This document shows positions 44,127 to 53,637 of a stretch of DNA of 64,000 nt, one piece after another. The position numbers and the translations under genes were made by a program. The notes under the pieces were generated by a model. That model did not search any database. It was not told where the DNA came from and saw nothing but the letters and a program-made list of their open reading frames with translations. This stretch comes from Plasmodiophora brassicae. Lineage: Eukaryota > Endomyxa > Phytomyxea > Plasmodiophorida > Plasmodiophoridae. The DNA lies in assembly GCA_039704465.1 (NCBI GenBank), contig JASFAU010000019.1:186001-250000 (forward strand). The letters run 5' to 3'. Each line of letters starts with the position of its first letter. Position 1 is the stretch's first letter.

Positions 44127-45234
44127 TCAGGCGTAGAAGAGCCGGAGGCGTTTAGCAGGGCGGCCGTGAGGTACGGGTTGGACGGCGGCGACGTCGCGGC
44201 GGACGGGCGGTGATGGGAGGCGGGTGCGACACCAGTGCCGGAAGCGGGTCCCGGTTAGGACGTCGGCGGCTCCCAGTGGCGCTCTCCGTGGACTCGGCAG
44301 AGCGGGGCGATCCCTCGAGTGCTGTAGCGCCTCGTCGAGTTGTCGTTGACCGTCTTCCTTGGTGGCGTCAGGCCAACGATACAGGGGCGCGTTGAACCCG
44401 TCCGTCAGCAGTGCCGGCAGGGGAGGTTCAACGGGTATCGCCGGTGGCAGCATTGTTTGACGAGGTTGTGCGTCGAGCTCCCGTTGGCCGTCTTCCTTGC
44501 TGGCGGCAGGCCAACCACGCAGGGGCGCGTCGAACCCGTCCGTCAGCGGTGCCGACAGGGGAGGTTCAACGGGTATCGCCGGTGGCAGCATTGTTTGAGG
44601 AGGTTGCGCTTCGACCTGTCGTTGGCCGTCTTCCTTGGGGGCAGCAGGCCAACCACGCAGGGGCGCGATGAACCAGTCCGTCGGCGGCGCCGGCAGAGGA
44701 GGTTCAACGGGCGTCGCCGGTGGCGGCGATGTTTGACGAGGTTGCGCCACATGTACGTCGCTGGCGCGCCAGTGGGCAAGCCTTGAGCAGGTCGCCGAGC
44801 TTGTCCGTCCTATGGCCAAACAGTATGTCGACCAGCTCCCCGACGGAACGTTGTGATAGCGGGTCGACGGATGTCGGGTCGACCCAGTGATATAGGAGCG
44901 TCTTGACGACGTCCAGACGGATGCGGTGGTTCCTATTGTACACTGTCTCTAGCGATGTCAGCGCAACGTGCAGCGCGTTTCGACCTGTTGCATGGTCCCG
45001 GCAGTTCGCCAATGACGGCACCGTCTCCAGCATGGCATGGATCGCGGACCACGGCGCGGTTGGCGGCGGCGCGCGGACGGCGGCTAGGAACATCTGGCAT
45101 GTCGTCTGTTCGTGCGGCAGCACCGTCGGCGGCACCCGCGTTGGACTGAATCCTGCCGGCGTCGTCGCCGCTGGCAGTACCGACATGCACAAGACAGCAC
45201 CGACTAGAAGGACAGTAGACGTCGACGCCATCAT
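44127..45234 (-). CDS. Secreted ankyrin-like protein with three 46-residue repeats
   Basis: The frame from ATG 45234 (MMASTSTVLLVGAVLCMSV, signal-peptide-like) carries one ankyrin-like unit (GRNALHVALTSLETVYN) and stops at 44704. An overlapping frame (44819-44127) holds three tandem 46-residue repeats, each with QT..PPA.PVEPPL, then PL.GWP.A.KEDGQR, and a basic end with PAKRLRLF. In the paralogue at 46.2 kb the two parts lie in one frame. So either an unseen intron of under 120 nt joins them or this gene is frameshifted. A repetitive secreted protein in a pathogen-like genome suggests an effector; that is inference. Confidence 0.6.
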
Positions 45235-45390
45235 CAGCAACAGCAGTCCGATAAAGAGTGACCAATGTTGGCCAGTGGAAAGCGATTGGTTGTCCCGATC
45301 CGGAAAACTGCGCAAGTGCATGCGTCTATTTGCGGCGTCAGCGGTAGAGCCGGAACAGTCGGTGCCGGGACAGCTGGCGCCGGCGGTACA

Positions 45391-45624
45391 GCTGCTGTGC
45401 TACCAGTACAATAACAGCTGCTGTGCTACCAGTACAATAACAGCTGCTGTGCTACCAGTACAATAACAGCTGCTGTGCTACCAGTACAATAACAGCTGCT
45501 GTGCTACCAGTACAATAACAGCTGCTGTGCTACCAGTACAATAACAGCTGCTGTGCTACCAGTACAATAACAGCTGCTGTGCTACCAGTACAATAACAGA
45601 TGCTGTGCTACCAGTACAATAAAA
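45391..45624. repeat. Minisatellite, nine 26-bp units
   Basis: Nine near-identical units beginning gctgctgtgctaccagtaca and ending ataaca; the last starts gatgctg and drifts. Each junction recreates cagctg. It lies 157 bp upstream of the start of the minus-strand secreted-protein gene, so in its likely promoter. Confidence 0.95.
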
Positions 45625-45742
45625 CCACAAGCGGCAACGCAACCCCAGCAGGACCCCGCCAGACACCAGTCACCATGGTCACTTAGCCTTAATAGACGTG
45701 TCGAAACGCGCGCGGCGCCCGTGTCAACGACGTCTCCCACGG

Positions 45743-45750
45743 TATAAATA
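45743..45750 (+). promoter_or_regulatory. TATA-box-like element
   Basis: tataaata in a GC-rich setting, 113 bp before the ATG at 45863. Confidence 0.45.
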
Positions 45751-45862
45751 GGCATCTGCAGATGTACGCCACTGCAGTGTATTGCCGACGAAGAGCAGAC
45801 TTATACTGTGGAGTCCCCGCGGGCGTACGATCGGGCGGTGGTGCTTGTCCGAAGAGGCGGGT

Positions 45863-46090
45863 ATGCGCCTGATCGTGTCACACAACGATGTGTGCTGGCT
45901 CGGCCGTCGAACGATAGTTCGGTGTGGTCGTAACATTCTGTGGAGTGGAGTGATGCATCCTTCTACAAACGGGACGTTTGTCTTGAAAATGGTGTGCCCA
46001 CACCAAATCATTCTCGGTAAGACGAATCATTCCCAATTCAGCACGGCTAGACCAACATCTCTGAAAGACCGCAAAGCGGGTCCCCGTTAG
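45863..46090 (+). CDS. Hypothetical 75-residue protein
   Basis: ATG at 45863 to TAG; the frame is open upstream without ATG. No signal peptide, domain or splice sites. The TATA-like box is the only support. Confidence 0.3.
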   Translation: MRLIVSHNDVCWLGRRTIVRCGRNILWSGVMHPSTNGTFVLKMVCPHQIILGKTNHSQFSTARPTSLKDRKAGPR

Positions 46091-46720
46091 AATGTCGGCT
46101 AGGACGTCGCCCGTAGCTCTGCGCGATGCTCCAGGGGCGGCGGGGCGGATTCCGGTGGTATGGACAGAGTGTAGCGATTCCGCACGTGGTGAGGCGCCTC
46201 ATTAAGTTCTCGTTGAACCGCCTTCCTTGTTACCGGGGTCCGTCCGTCCGCTGGCACGGGAGTTCAACTAGCGTTACTGGTGGCGGCATTGTGTGGCGAG
46301 GTTGTGCTGCAATACCTCGGTAGGTCGCCGTGGCCCTTGTTCGCCGACCTTGCTCGTTCAGTTGCCAAATTGCAGGTCGGTCATCTCCTTGGCGGATCGA
46401 TCTGGCAGCGCCTCCCCGCAGAAGGAAGGAGTGGCTCCAAGTGTAAACCGTCGCTTTTGATGCCAACGCGGCTTGAAGCGCATTTCGCCCGGATTCTCGA
46501 ACCCGCTCAACGGACAGAGACACTACATAGTGAGGGGTCAGCGGAAAACAACCCGCCAGGAAACCTGAACCATTTGACGCGTTATCTCTGGCGTCGCATC
46601 TGGTAGGCCATTCTGTGCGTGTCAGATCCCGACGTTGCAGGCGCAATACGAGAACGCCATCTCCAACGACGGCTACGCCGGCGCTGGTGGGCGACGGTGT
46701 GACGTGCCACGTGGCTGGCA
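46070..46720 (-). pseudogene. Decayed paralogue of the repeat-bearing secreted gene
   Basis: The minus-strand frame 46721-46230 contains GRNALQAALASKATVYTWSH and then AQPRHTMPPPVTLVELP, matching the ankyrin-like unit and first repeat of the gene at 44.1-45.2 kb. DNA at 46070-46230 also matches 44200-44350 (gcgggtccc(g/c)gttag...). Large internal deletions and only one repeat remain. Confidence 0.72.
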
Positions 46721-46796
46721 CGAGTCCGCATTGCTGGAGTCACGCAAGCCGCGGGCCATCGCCAGGGGCCAGAACTGAATTCACAGCGGCAGGCCC

Positions 46797-47030
46797 ATGG
46801 TGCACCGTAGCCACCGAATCCTCGTGGTCGTTGACGACATCGCGCGCGATGTCCAGAAGGTCAACGACGTGCTGGACATGGAGAACATGCCGCCCGCGTC
46901 GCCCAGCGCCGTGCACGACGGCCACCTGACGCTGGCCTTCGAGACGCAAGCGGATGCCGACAAGCTGTTCGGCATTCTCACCAAGGACCATCACATGCGC
47001 TGCAAGCACCCACACCACCCGACGCTCTGA
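46797..47030 (+). CDS. Hypothetical 77-residue protein
   Basis: Frame from ATG 46797 (HRILVVVDDIARDVQKVND) to TGA, ending in a His-rich tail (KDHHMRCKHPHHP). No known domain. A tcacag acceptor-like site lies 10 nt before the ATG, so an upstream exon may exist. Convergent with the GAF gene, 46 bp apart. Confidence 0.45.
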   Translation: MVHRSHRILVVVDDIARDVQKVNDVLDMENMPPASPSAVHDGHLTLAFETQADADKLFGILTKDHHMRCKHPHHPTL

Positions 47031-47076
47031 TGGCACAAGCAATACATACAGTTCGCGTCCAATCGCGTCGGCCAAT

Positions 47077-48885
47077 TCATTGATCAAACGTTGTGCTGGG
47101 GTGCGCGCCCTGTTGAAACGTGATGCGCTCAACCAGGTCGTCGAGGACGCCCAGGTTTGTCCTTAGGGCGTACGTCTTCGACCGGGACGCCTGTAATCGC
47201 ATGACGGTGTGGCAAACGAGCTCGTGGTAGTCCACAACGCCATCGTTCTGCACCGATATCGTTAACATTGTCGAGCACCACCCGCGTAGCCATCGGTTAT
47301 ACCGTATCGGTCGAGAACGCGTGACTTCGTGTGCACCCGACGACGATCAGCCCGACGACGCGCTCGCGGACGGCATGGACGACCGGGTGAATCAGCAGGG
47401 ACAGCGTCGGGCCGAACGTCTTCACGTCGGCCAGGTACTCGTCGAACGTTGGTTTGAATCGCGCATCCGATGACGCGTCGTCGACCACAAAGCGCTGATT
47501 CGTGCCGATTGCCGCTGCCGCCATCGACGTTGCCCTGCATAACGATACCCTCTGCGCGTCTGGCCCACGGCAACGCATTAGACCTGGTGGCCGTCCAACC
47601 ATTGGAACGCGCCTACCGGGATCGCTGCCGTCCTGCCGATCGACGGTGTACGCGGCCGGGATGCGCAGCGTCATGTGCTCGCGGACGCACTGCCCGACGG
47701 CGCTCATCTCCTGCTGGTCCCTATCGACGGCCATGATGACCGTGTAGTCCGCCCGGCAGTAGTCGTTGATCTTGGCGGCCAGCTGCTCGACGACGCCGCC
47801 CATGTCGTTCAGGGACATGAGCGACTCGGCGGTAGCGAACATGCCCTTCAGCTTGTTGCGGTCGGTCAGTGCGCGCTGCGCCAGCGCATCGTTGCACAGG
47901 CGCAGCGCGACGAACGCCGCCGTGATCTCCACCAGGGCCTGATCCGCCCGCGTGAAAAACGCCGTACTGGACAGCTGCACGGACACACACACACACGGCG
48001 GTTACGAACACACTGCGCGACGTTTCACACGCGGAGCACCTTGTCGGCTAGCTGGATCACGCCGATCGTGCGCTGCGCGTACGGATCGCGAATGGGCGTG
48101 CAGATCATGGCCCGGCAGTGGCCGTCGGCGTCGACGTCGTACAGTTTGTCGCGGGCGGCGTTGATGACGCGCATGGACTCCGTTGCCGTCGCCGCGTGCC
48201 CTGTGATGCCCCGCCCGATGGCCACCTGCAGGACGGCGTCCGGCCGGAGGAAGTTCGACGCCAGCGACGTCAGTCGCGACGTGTTCTGGTCGATGACGTA
48301 CACGATCGCCTTCGAGCAGCACACCAGGTGTGGCAGGATGCGGCATACCTCGCGAAGCACGTGGCGCACGTCCGGCCGGGATGACATCGACACGATCAGG
48401 GTGCAGAGGTCGGCAGGCATGATAGCCCCAGTCATCTATAGGATACGTTGGTGGACGCAGTCGTCATCGCCCACCTCGGTCGGCCCCACCTGCTCTCGAG
48501 CAGTGGCCGAGTCGCCGCCCGCCTGCCTGCCCGGCCCCGACAGCCATCGTCGCCCGGTCGGGCTTCGCGTGGATCGTTCCCGGCTGGTATGCGCCGGCCT
48601 GGCCGCCATCAGCGCGTCTGTCAGCGTCTGCAGGCGCCGTTCCAGGTTCCGGTTCAGGGTCTTCTGCTCCTGTAGCTCCTGGGCCATCCTCTGACGGGAT
48701 GACGGCACCGGCGACGCCGTCGTGTCGATCGGCTCTGGAGATGGGCTCGTCGACGGTACCGCGACGTCTGGCGCCGACGACGCCGGAGGCGCCTGGTTCA
48801 GCTGGCACTCGACGTTATGCAACCGCAGAGCGAGGCGGGCCATCTGCTGGCGTTGCGCGTCGATCACGGCCTCGTAGTCGCGCAT
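47077..48885 (-). CDS. Tandem GAF-domain protein
   Basis: Four exons: 48885-48490, 48435-48040, 47974-47303, 47247-47077; introns 54, 65, 55 nt, all phase 0; 544 residues. The N-terminus is coiled coil (LQEQKTLNRNLERRLQTL) with a Ser/Pro-rich linker. GAF-A (about 140-265) has GRGITGHAATATESMRVINAA; GAF-B (about 300-480) has a comparable ATAESLMSLNDMGGVVEQL helix and RFVVDDASSDARF. GAF domains bind cyclic nucleotides or other small ligands. No phosphodiesterase, cyclase or kinase domain follows before the stop, so it would act as a ligand-binding partner. Divergent from the PPR gene, 372 bp apart. Confidence 0.82.
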
Positions 48886-49257
48886 CCCTGCACGTCAACG
48901 TTCAGTTCACGGCAGCCGGCGCGCGATGGGTATCATGTACGTCGACGCAGGGCGGCACTGTCAGGCGCCGGCGCCTTCGCATGGTCGTCGGCAAGGCCGA
49001 CCAGGTTGAGCGTCAGCGCGGTCGACGGCGGCCGCCTCCGCATTGGTCCTCGGGGCAACCCAGCGCGCACTGTACGAACGACCGGCGATCAAACGTACCG
49101 TAGGCGTTGTGTACCTGTCGTTAACAGGCGCAAGTCTACCGGATGGAACGCGATACGAAAAATACAATGCGGCACCTTCGTGTGTCGTGCACTATTTTGG
49201 GACGCGTCCCCGACGGGGCGCACAGTGTGCATGCAGCTCACGACTGTCGCGCACGGG

Positions 49258-51570
49258 ATGGCGGGGGCGATGAGAGGGCTCGCCTCGCCCATTCGGCATT
49301 TTGGGCTGCTGTGGGGCGTTCGGATGCGTCGCCGGGTGTCAGCCGCATGTTGCCGACGCGCTGGCCTGTGCACGGCGGCCGCTGACACGCGTACGGGTGC
49401 GCCGAGCGACGCGCTGCGCCTGTGGCACCGGGTATGGCCGGCGCGACATGGCGACCCGACGGCGGCGCGATCGCCCGCGGCGGCGCCCGTGTTCGACGCG
49501 TTCCGGGAGCGCCCGACGATCGCGCTGGCCATATCGGCGCTGCGTCAGGAGGGCGACCCGGACCGCGCCTGGGCGATCTTCGAAACCGTGCAGGCGGCGC
49601 TGTATCGCGACACGGAGATCGTCCGGTTCTACCAGACCATGATGTCGACCTGCCGGCGCCTATCCCCATCGAAAGCTCCTCTCGTGTTGGACGCGGCCGT
49701 TGCTGCGGGCGTGCGCGTCTGCGATACGCTGTTCTGCACGTTCCTTGGCGCATGCCAATCTGTCAGCCCGCCGCTGGCCGACGAAGTCCTCCAACGCTAT
49801 CCGGCACATGGGCCGCGTTCCAACAACGTCATCTTTGGCGTTGCGCACATCTGTCGCCTGGCCGGCCGACCCGGCTCGGCGTTGTTCCTCGTCGGCGACG
49901 CCCTGGACAACAACGTGGAGCTGACGCGGCGGCTGTCGTCCATCTTCGCGGCCTGCTGTGCTGAATCGGGGTGCGCGGACACGGCTGAACGCCTGCTGGA
50001 CCATGGCCTGCGCTTCCAGCATCAGTGGTGTCCGCAAACGTACTGCAACCTGATCAGGGCGCTGGTCGCCCAGAATCGGTTCGAGTACGCGCTGCAGACA
50101 TTAGGGCGTCTGGATGATGCGGACGGGATGCGCCCGACCGTCCACATGCTGTCGTTAGTCGTCATCGGTCTCGCCCGAGCCGGCCGCGTCGAGCAGGCGT
50201 TGGACCTGTTTAAGGCCATGGCGGGTCGCCCCGACTGCAACGTCCTCGACGCTGTGCTGATCACGCTGATCACGACCTCGAGCAGGTACTCGTGTGTATC
50301 CGCCTTGGACTTCTTGCACGAGTATGCGCGCGACAACGCCTTACTGGACCGGCCCCGGATCGTCAGCTCGCTAGCGTCTGCGTATGGGCGTTGCCCTTCG
50401 CGTGCCTCTGCGTTGGACAGTCTGCATGCGATCGCTCAAGATCACCATTACTGGAAAGACAGCACCGCATTCTGCTCGTTCGTGTCGTCATTTGGGCGAC
50501 TGAGCGACCTGGAGGCCGTGCGGGCCCTGCACCGGTTCGTATTGGAGAACAACAACTCCGCCCTGGGAAGCGATTTTCTGGTGCGGGCATTCGCGACGGC
50601 GTTCGGTCGCTGTGCTGACGTCTGTTCGGTCGACGCGGTTCATGAGGAGGCTACCAGGAATAACTACTTTGGCAATGCGTACGTGGTCAGCGCGTTTGTG
50701 TTCGCGTACGGTCGCTGTTCGAATTTGTCCCGAATCGAAACGCTGCATCAGTACTGTCGGACGCGCCCGTCTATGAACGTCGACGCGGTCATCGCCGCTC
50801 TGACCGTGGCGTACGCCGAATGCGGATCCGTTCGTTCCGCTCAGCAACTATTCAATGGTCGCTGTCTGGCGTCTGTGCCGCCTGTACCTGTGTTCAACGC
50901 CATGATTTCAGCGTATGCCCTGCATGGAATGCTGCCGCGTGCTGTCGACGTGTACGACCAGATCAAGGAGGCCGGCCTGGTACCAACGGAGGCGTCGCTG
51001 CACGCCTTGTTGGCAGCATGCGCCAACGCTGGCAACCTGGCTCGGGCCAGCGTGATCGTAGCGGAATTCGCCGACAAATGGAACATCCGGCCCAATTCCA
51101 CGTGGCAAGCAAGCAACCTCAGCGATCCCGACTGCAAGCCCATCGATCTAGCGACTTCGGAAAGCGTTGCCCAACCGTTGTCCAACCCGGACGCTGGCCG
51201 TCATGCTTGGCGAACATCGGTACAGCTGTCGGATCGGTCCCTGCATTTCGTCTGCGACGATACGTGTCTTCGATCGGATCTGGCATTGCAGGAGTGTCAC
51301 GGTGATCTAGCAGAACGCCTACGCGAAGACTGGCCGCACGATGCCGCCGATCAGTTCGGAGCAAAGCAGAGCGAGGTCATTGCAGTCGCGTATGCTCATA
51401 TGACTGTGCCTGTCGGTGATGTGGTCCGGTTGACGAAGAACACGGTCTTGGCCGCCGACCGCCATGCCATCGTGAAGCGTGCGTCGGCGGTGCTCCGGCG
51501 TGATATTCATCTTCGTGACCTGCAGCGGTACCACTTTTTCCAAGATGGCCATTGCTCATGCGGCGAATAG
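49258..51570 (+). CDS. PPR protein with degenerate DYW domain
   Basis: Single exon, 770 residues from ATG 49258. The frame is open to 48817 but would overlap the divergent GAF gene. An Arg-rich, acid-free N-terminus (VRMRRRVSAACCRRAG) suggests a mitochondrial presequence. At least ten PPR-like helical repeats follow (TYCNLIRALVAQNRFEYAL, LSLVVIGLARAGRVEQALD, FNAMISAYALHGMLPRAVD). The last 110 residues align with the plant DYW deaminase: QSEVIAVAYA where active enzymes have HSE, a region TVLAADRHAIVK where CxxCH is expected, and YHFFQDGHCSCGE at the end instead of CGDYW. The Glu is kept; the His and both Cys zinc ligands are lost. Likely an organelle RNA-binding factor, not an active deaminase. 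Confidence 0.88.
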   Translation: MAGAMRGLASPIRHFGLLWGVRMRRRVSAACCRRAGLCTAAADTRTGAPSDALRLWHRVWPARHGDPTAARSPAAAPVFDAFRERPTIALAISALRQEGDPDRAWAIFETVQAALYRDTEIVRFYQTMMSTCRRLSPSKAPLVLDAAVAAGVRVCDTLFCTFLGACQSVSPPLADEVLQRYPAHGPRSNNVIFGVAHICRLAGRPGSALFLVGDALDNNVELTRRLSSIFAACCAESGCADTAERLLDHGLRFQHQWCPQTYCNLIRALVAQNRFEYALQTLGRLDDADGMRPTVHMLSLVVIGLARAGRVEQALDLFKAMAGRPDCNVLDAVLITLITTSSRYSCVSALDFLHEYARDNALLDRPRIVSSLASAYGRCPSRASALDSLHAIAQDHHYWKDSTAFCSFVSSFGRLSDLEAVRALHRFVLENNNSALGSDFLVRAFATAFGRCADVCSVDAVHEEATRNNYFGNAYVVSAFVFAYGRCSNLSRIETLHQYCRTRPSMNVDAVIAALTVAYAECGSVRSAQQLFNGRCLASVPPVPVFNAMISAYALHGMLPRAVDVYDQIKEAGLVPTEASLHALLAACANAGNLARASVIVAEFADKWNIRPNSTWQASNLSDPDCKPIDLATSESVAQPLSNPDAGRHAWRTSVQLSDRSLHFVCDDTCLRSDLALQECHGDLAERLREDWPHDAADQFGAKQSEVIAVAYAHMTVPVGDVVRLTKNTVLAADRHAIVKRASAVLRRDIHLRDLQRYHFFQDGHCSCGE

Positions 51571-51861
51571 AGACCGCCCCCTTACGTTGGTTCGTGCATC
51601 CCATGTGTCCCACCTCGTCGCGGATCTCACGATGTGTATTCCTCAACTGTTGCAGGGTATGGCATGGCCAGGGTTCGCACCGGTCGAGACATGTCGATTG
51701 TGTAGCGTAACGCGGAGGTCCAGCGGGTTCCACCAGTACTCAGTGCGGCGGGTCACGTGATCACTGATCAAGGTTATTGGATCGGGTCGGTATTTGATCA
51801 ACTCGACGTCAGGCTCGTCGTTGACTGCCTGTTCAGAAGCAGCCTGTAGGTTGACCGCGAG
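51571..51861. other. Intergenic
   Basis: No gene supported between the PPR stop and the first protoglobin ATG. Confidence 0.5.
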
Positions 51862-52491
51862 ATGCCGGAGCATGTCGATCGCGATCGATTGTACACAGAC
51901 CTGGCGTACCGGTTTTCGTACGTCTGCGAGTTCGTCGAGTTCGGCGCCGAGGACCAGAAAGCGATTCGGGACGCGGCGCCGCACCTGGGGCCTCTGGTGC
52001 CCACGCTGGTCAACGCAGGTAACGGTTGCGACGTCCTGTGCGACGACCGCCGACGCCCAAGTCTCAGCGTCGCCTAGTCTATGACAAGTTGTTCACGTTC
52101 GACATCACGAAGGCAGCTTTCGCTGCACGAATGGAAGGGTTCACTGGGCGGGCCGTCCTGTCCGGCAACGACCTCTCCATGGACAGGTTTGAGCGCCGCT
52201 CGATTGACGCGCCACCGCCGTATCTGACACTCCCCGCTGGTAGTGAGCAAATCAAGTTCCGCAAGGACATGCTTTCAAAGTACCTGGTCAAGCTCGTCTC
52301 TTCCGACTATAACGAGTCCATGCTGAAGTACCTCGACTGGGTCGCTGTCGTACGTCTCACACTGTCACTCCGCACGTGCGGCCCGTTTTAATCATGCCCG
52401 CGTGGCAACGCAGATCCACACGCCGAACAAATTCAAGCAGAACGCGAACCGTATCGAGTACATCCATATCAACGCCCTGTTACGAGTATGA
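51862..52491 (+). CDS. Truncated protoglobin
   Basis: Exons 51862-52018, 52078-52186, 52244-52349, 52414-52491; introns 59, 57, 64 nt; 149 residues. Matches the protoglobin fold: LYTDLAYRFSYVCEFVEFG, HLGPLVPTLV, VYDKLFTFDI, KFRKDMLSKYLVKLV, then IHTPNKF with the expected proximal His. It stops right after EYIHINALL (RV, TGA), losing the last helices present in the next gene. Intron positions equal those of the downstream paralogue, so this is a partial tandem duplication. Heme binding is doubtful without the C-terminal helices. Confidence 0.85.
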
Positions 52492-53516
52492 CGAACACGA
52501 CGACGACGACGGCGACGGCGACGAAGAAGGGCGACACGCGTCCGGCGGCGTGGAAGGCGGGGGCGGAGGGGCACACGGATGCGCTCGAGCGGGTCGAACG
52601 CGACAGGTTGTACACCGACCTGGCCTACCGGTACAGCTACGTCTGCAGGTTCGTCGAGTTCGGCGACGCCGATCAGAAAGCGATCCGGGATGCGGCCCCG
52701 CATCTAGGGCCGCTGGTCCCCAAGCTGGTCGATGCAGGTCCGGTCCGAAATCGTCGCCTGAGTTCGTTTGCACACTCACGATTGCGTGCGCCTGCAGTGT
52801 ACGACAAACTGTTCTCGTTCGATATCACGAGGGACATCTTCGCGACCCGCATGGAGGGGTACAAAGGGCGCACCATCCTGGCCGGCAACGATCTCTCCAT
52901 GGACAGGTGTGTGCAGGCGGGCTGCCCGGCGCGCATCGTCATATTGGTGACGTCTGTGCGATCTTGCAGCGAGCAGATCAGGTTCCGCAAGGACATGCTG
53001 TCAAAGTACCTCGTCAAGGTCGTCACGGCCGACTATAACGAGTCGATGCTGAAGTACCTGGACTGGGTCGCCGTGGTACGTCGTCCCCGTCGCATCGCCT
53101 GACGTACGTCTGCTGATCACCGGCGCCGTCCCTGGAAACAGATCCACACGCCGAACAAGTTCAAGAAGACGGCGAACCGCATCGAGTACATCCACATCAA
53201 CGCGCTGCTGACCTTTGTCGAAAGCGTGCTGATCGCCGAGATCTCCAACCTGCCGCTGGACCCGTCGGCCACCCGGGACCTGATCGTCGCGTTCAACAAG
53301 CTGCTGTGGGTCCAGAACGACCTGTTCGCCCAGTACTACGTGCACGACGGAAACGAGCTCGCCGGGTGCCGCGCCGTCGTCAAGGGCGTCCCGCCCGCTG
53401 TCGCGCTGCACAACGCGCAGGCGTCGCCCTGGATGTCGTCCAGCGTCCTCGGCGCCGTCGTCCTGTCCCTGGTCACCGGCACTGTGATCGGCTACCTTGC
53501 CGGGGCGTCGTGGTGA
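52488..53516 (+). CDS. Protoglobin with C-terminal membrane anchor
   Basis: Exons 52488-52737, 52798-52906, 52970-53075, 53142-53516; introns 60, 63, 66 nt; 279 residues. Its ATG overlaps the TGA of the truncated copy (ATGA). A Thr/Lys-rich N-terminus precedes a complete protoglobin domain: LYTDLAYRYSYVCRFVEFG, VYDKLFSFDI, FRKDMLSKYLVKVV, proximal His in IHTPNKF, and WVQNDLFAQYYV. Protoglobins bind O2, NO or CO through heme. The last 25 residues (VLGAVVLSLVTGTVIGYLAG) form a single membrane segment ending six residues or fewer from the C-terminus, a tail-anchor layout. Confidence 0.9.
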
Positions 53517-53637
53517 CCTGGCGGTCGATCTCGGTCCCCACCCGCCCGTCCACTGTGTTCAAATAGATCCGTTGCTATTGTACTATATAGTAGAAGGTCG
53601 GGGATTATGATGTGGACGCCCATGCGCGGGCCGCCCG

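Noticed and set aside
45391..45624. CRISPR-like array
   Set aside because: Units are contiguous with no spacers, and the genome is eukaryotic.
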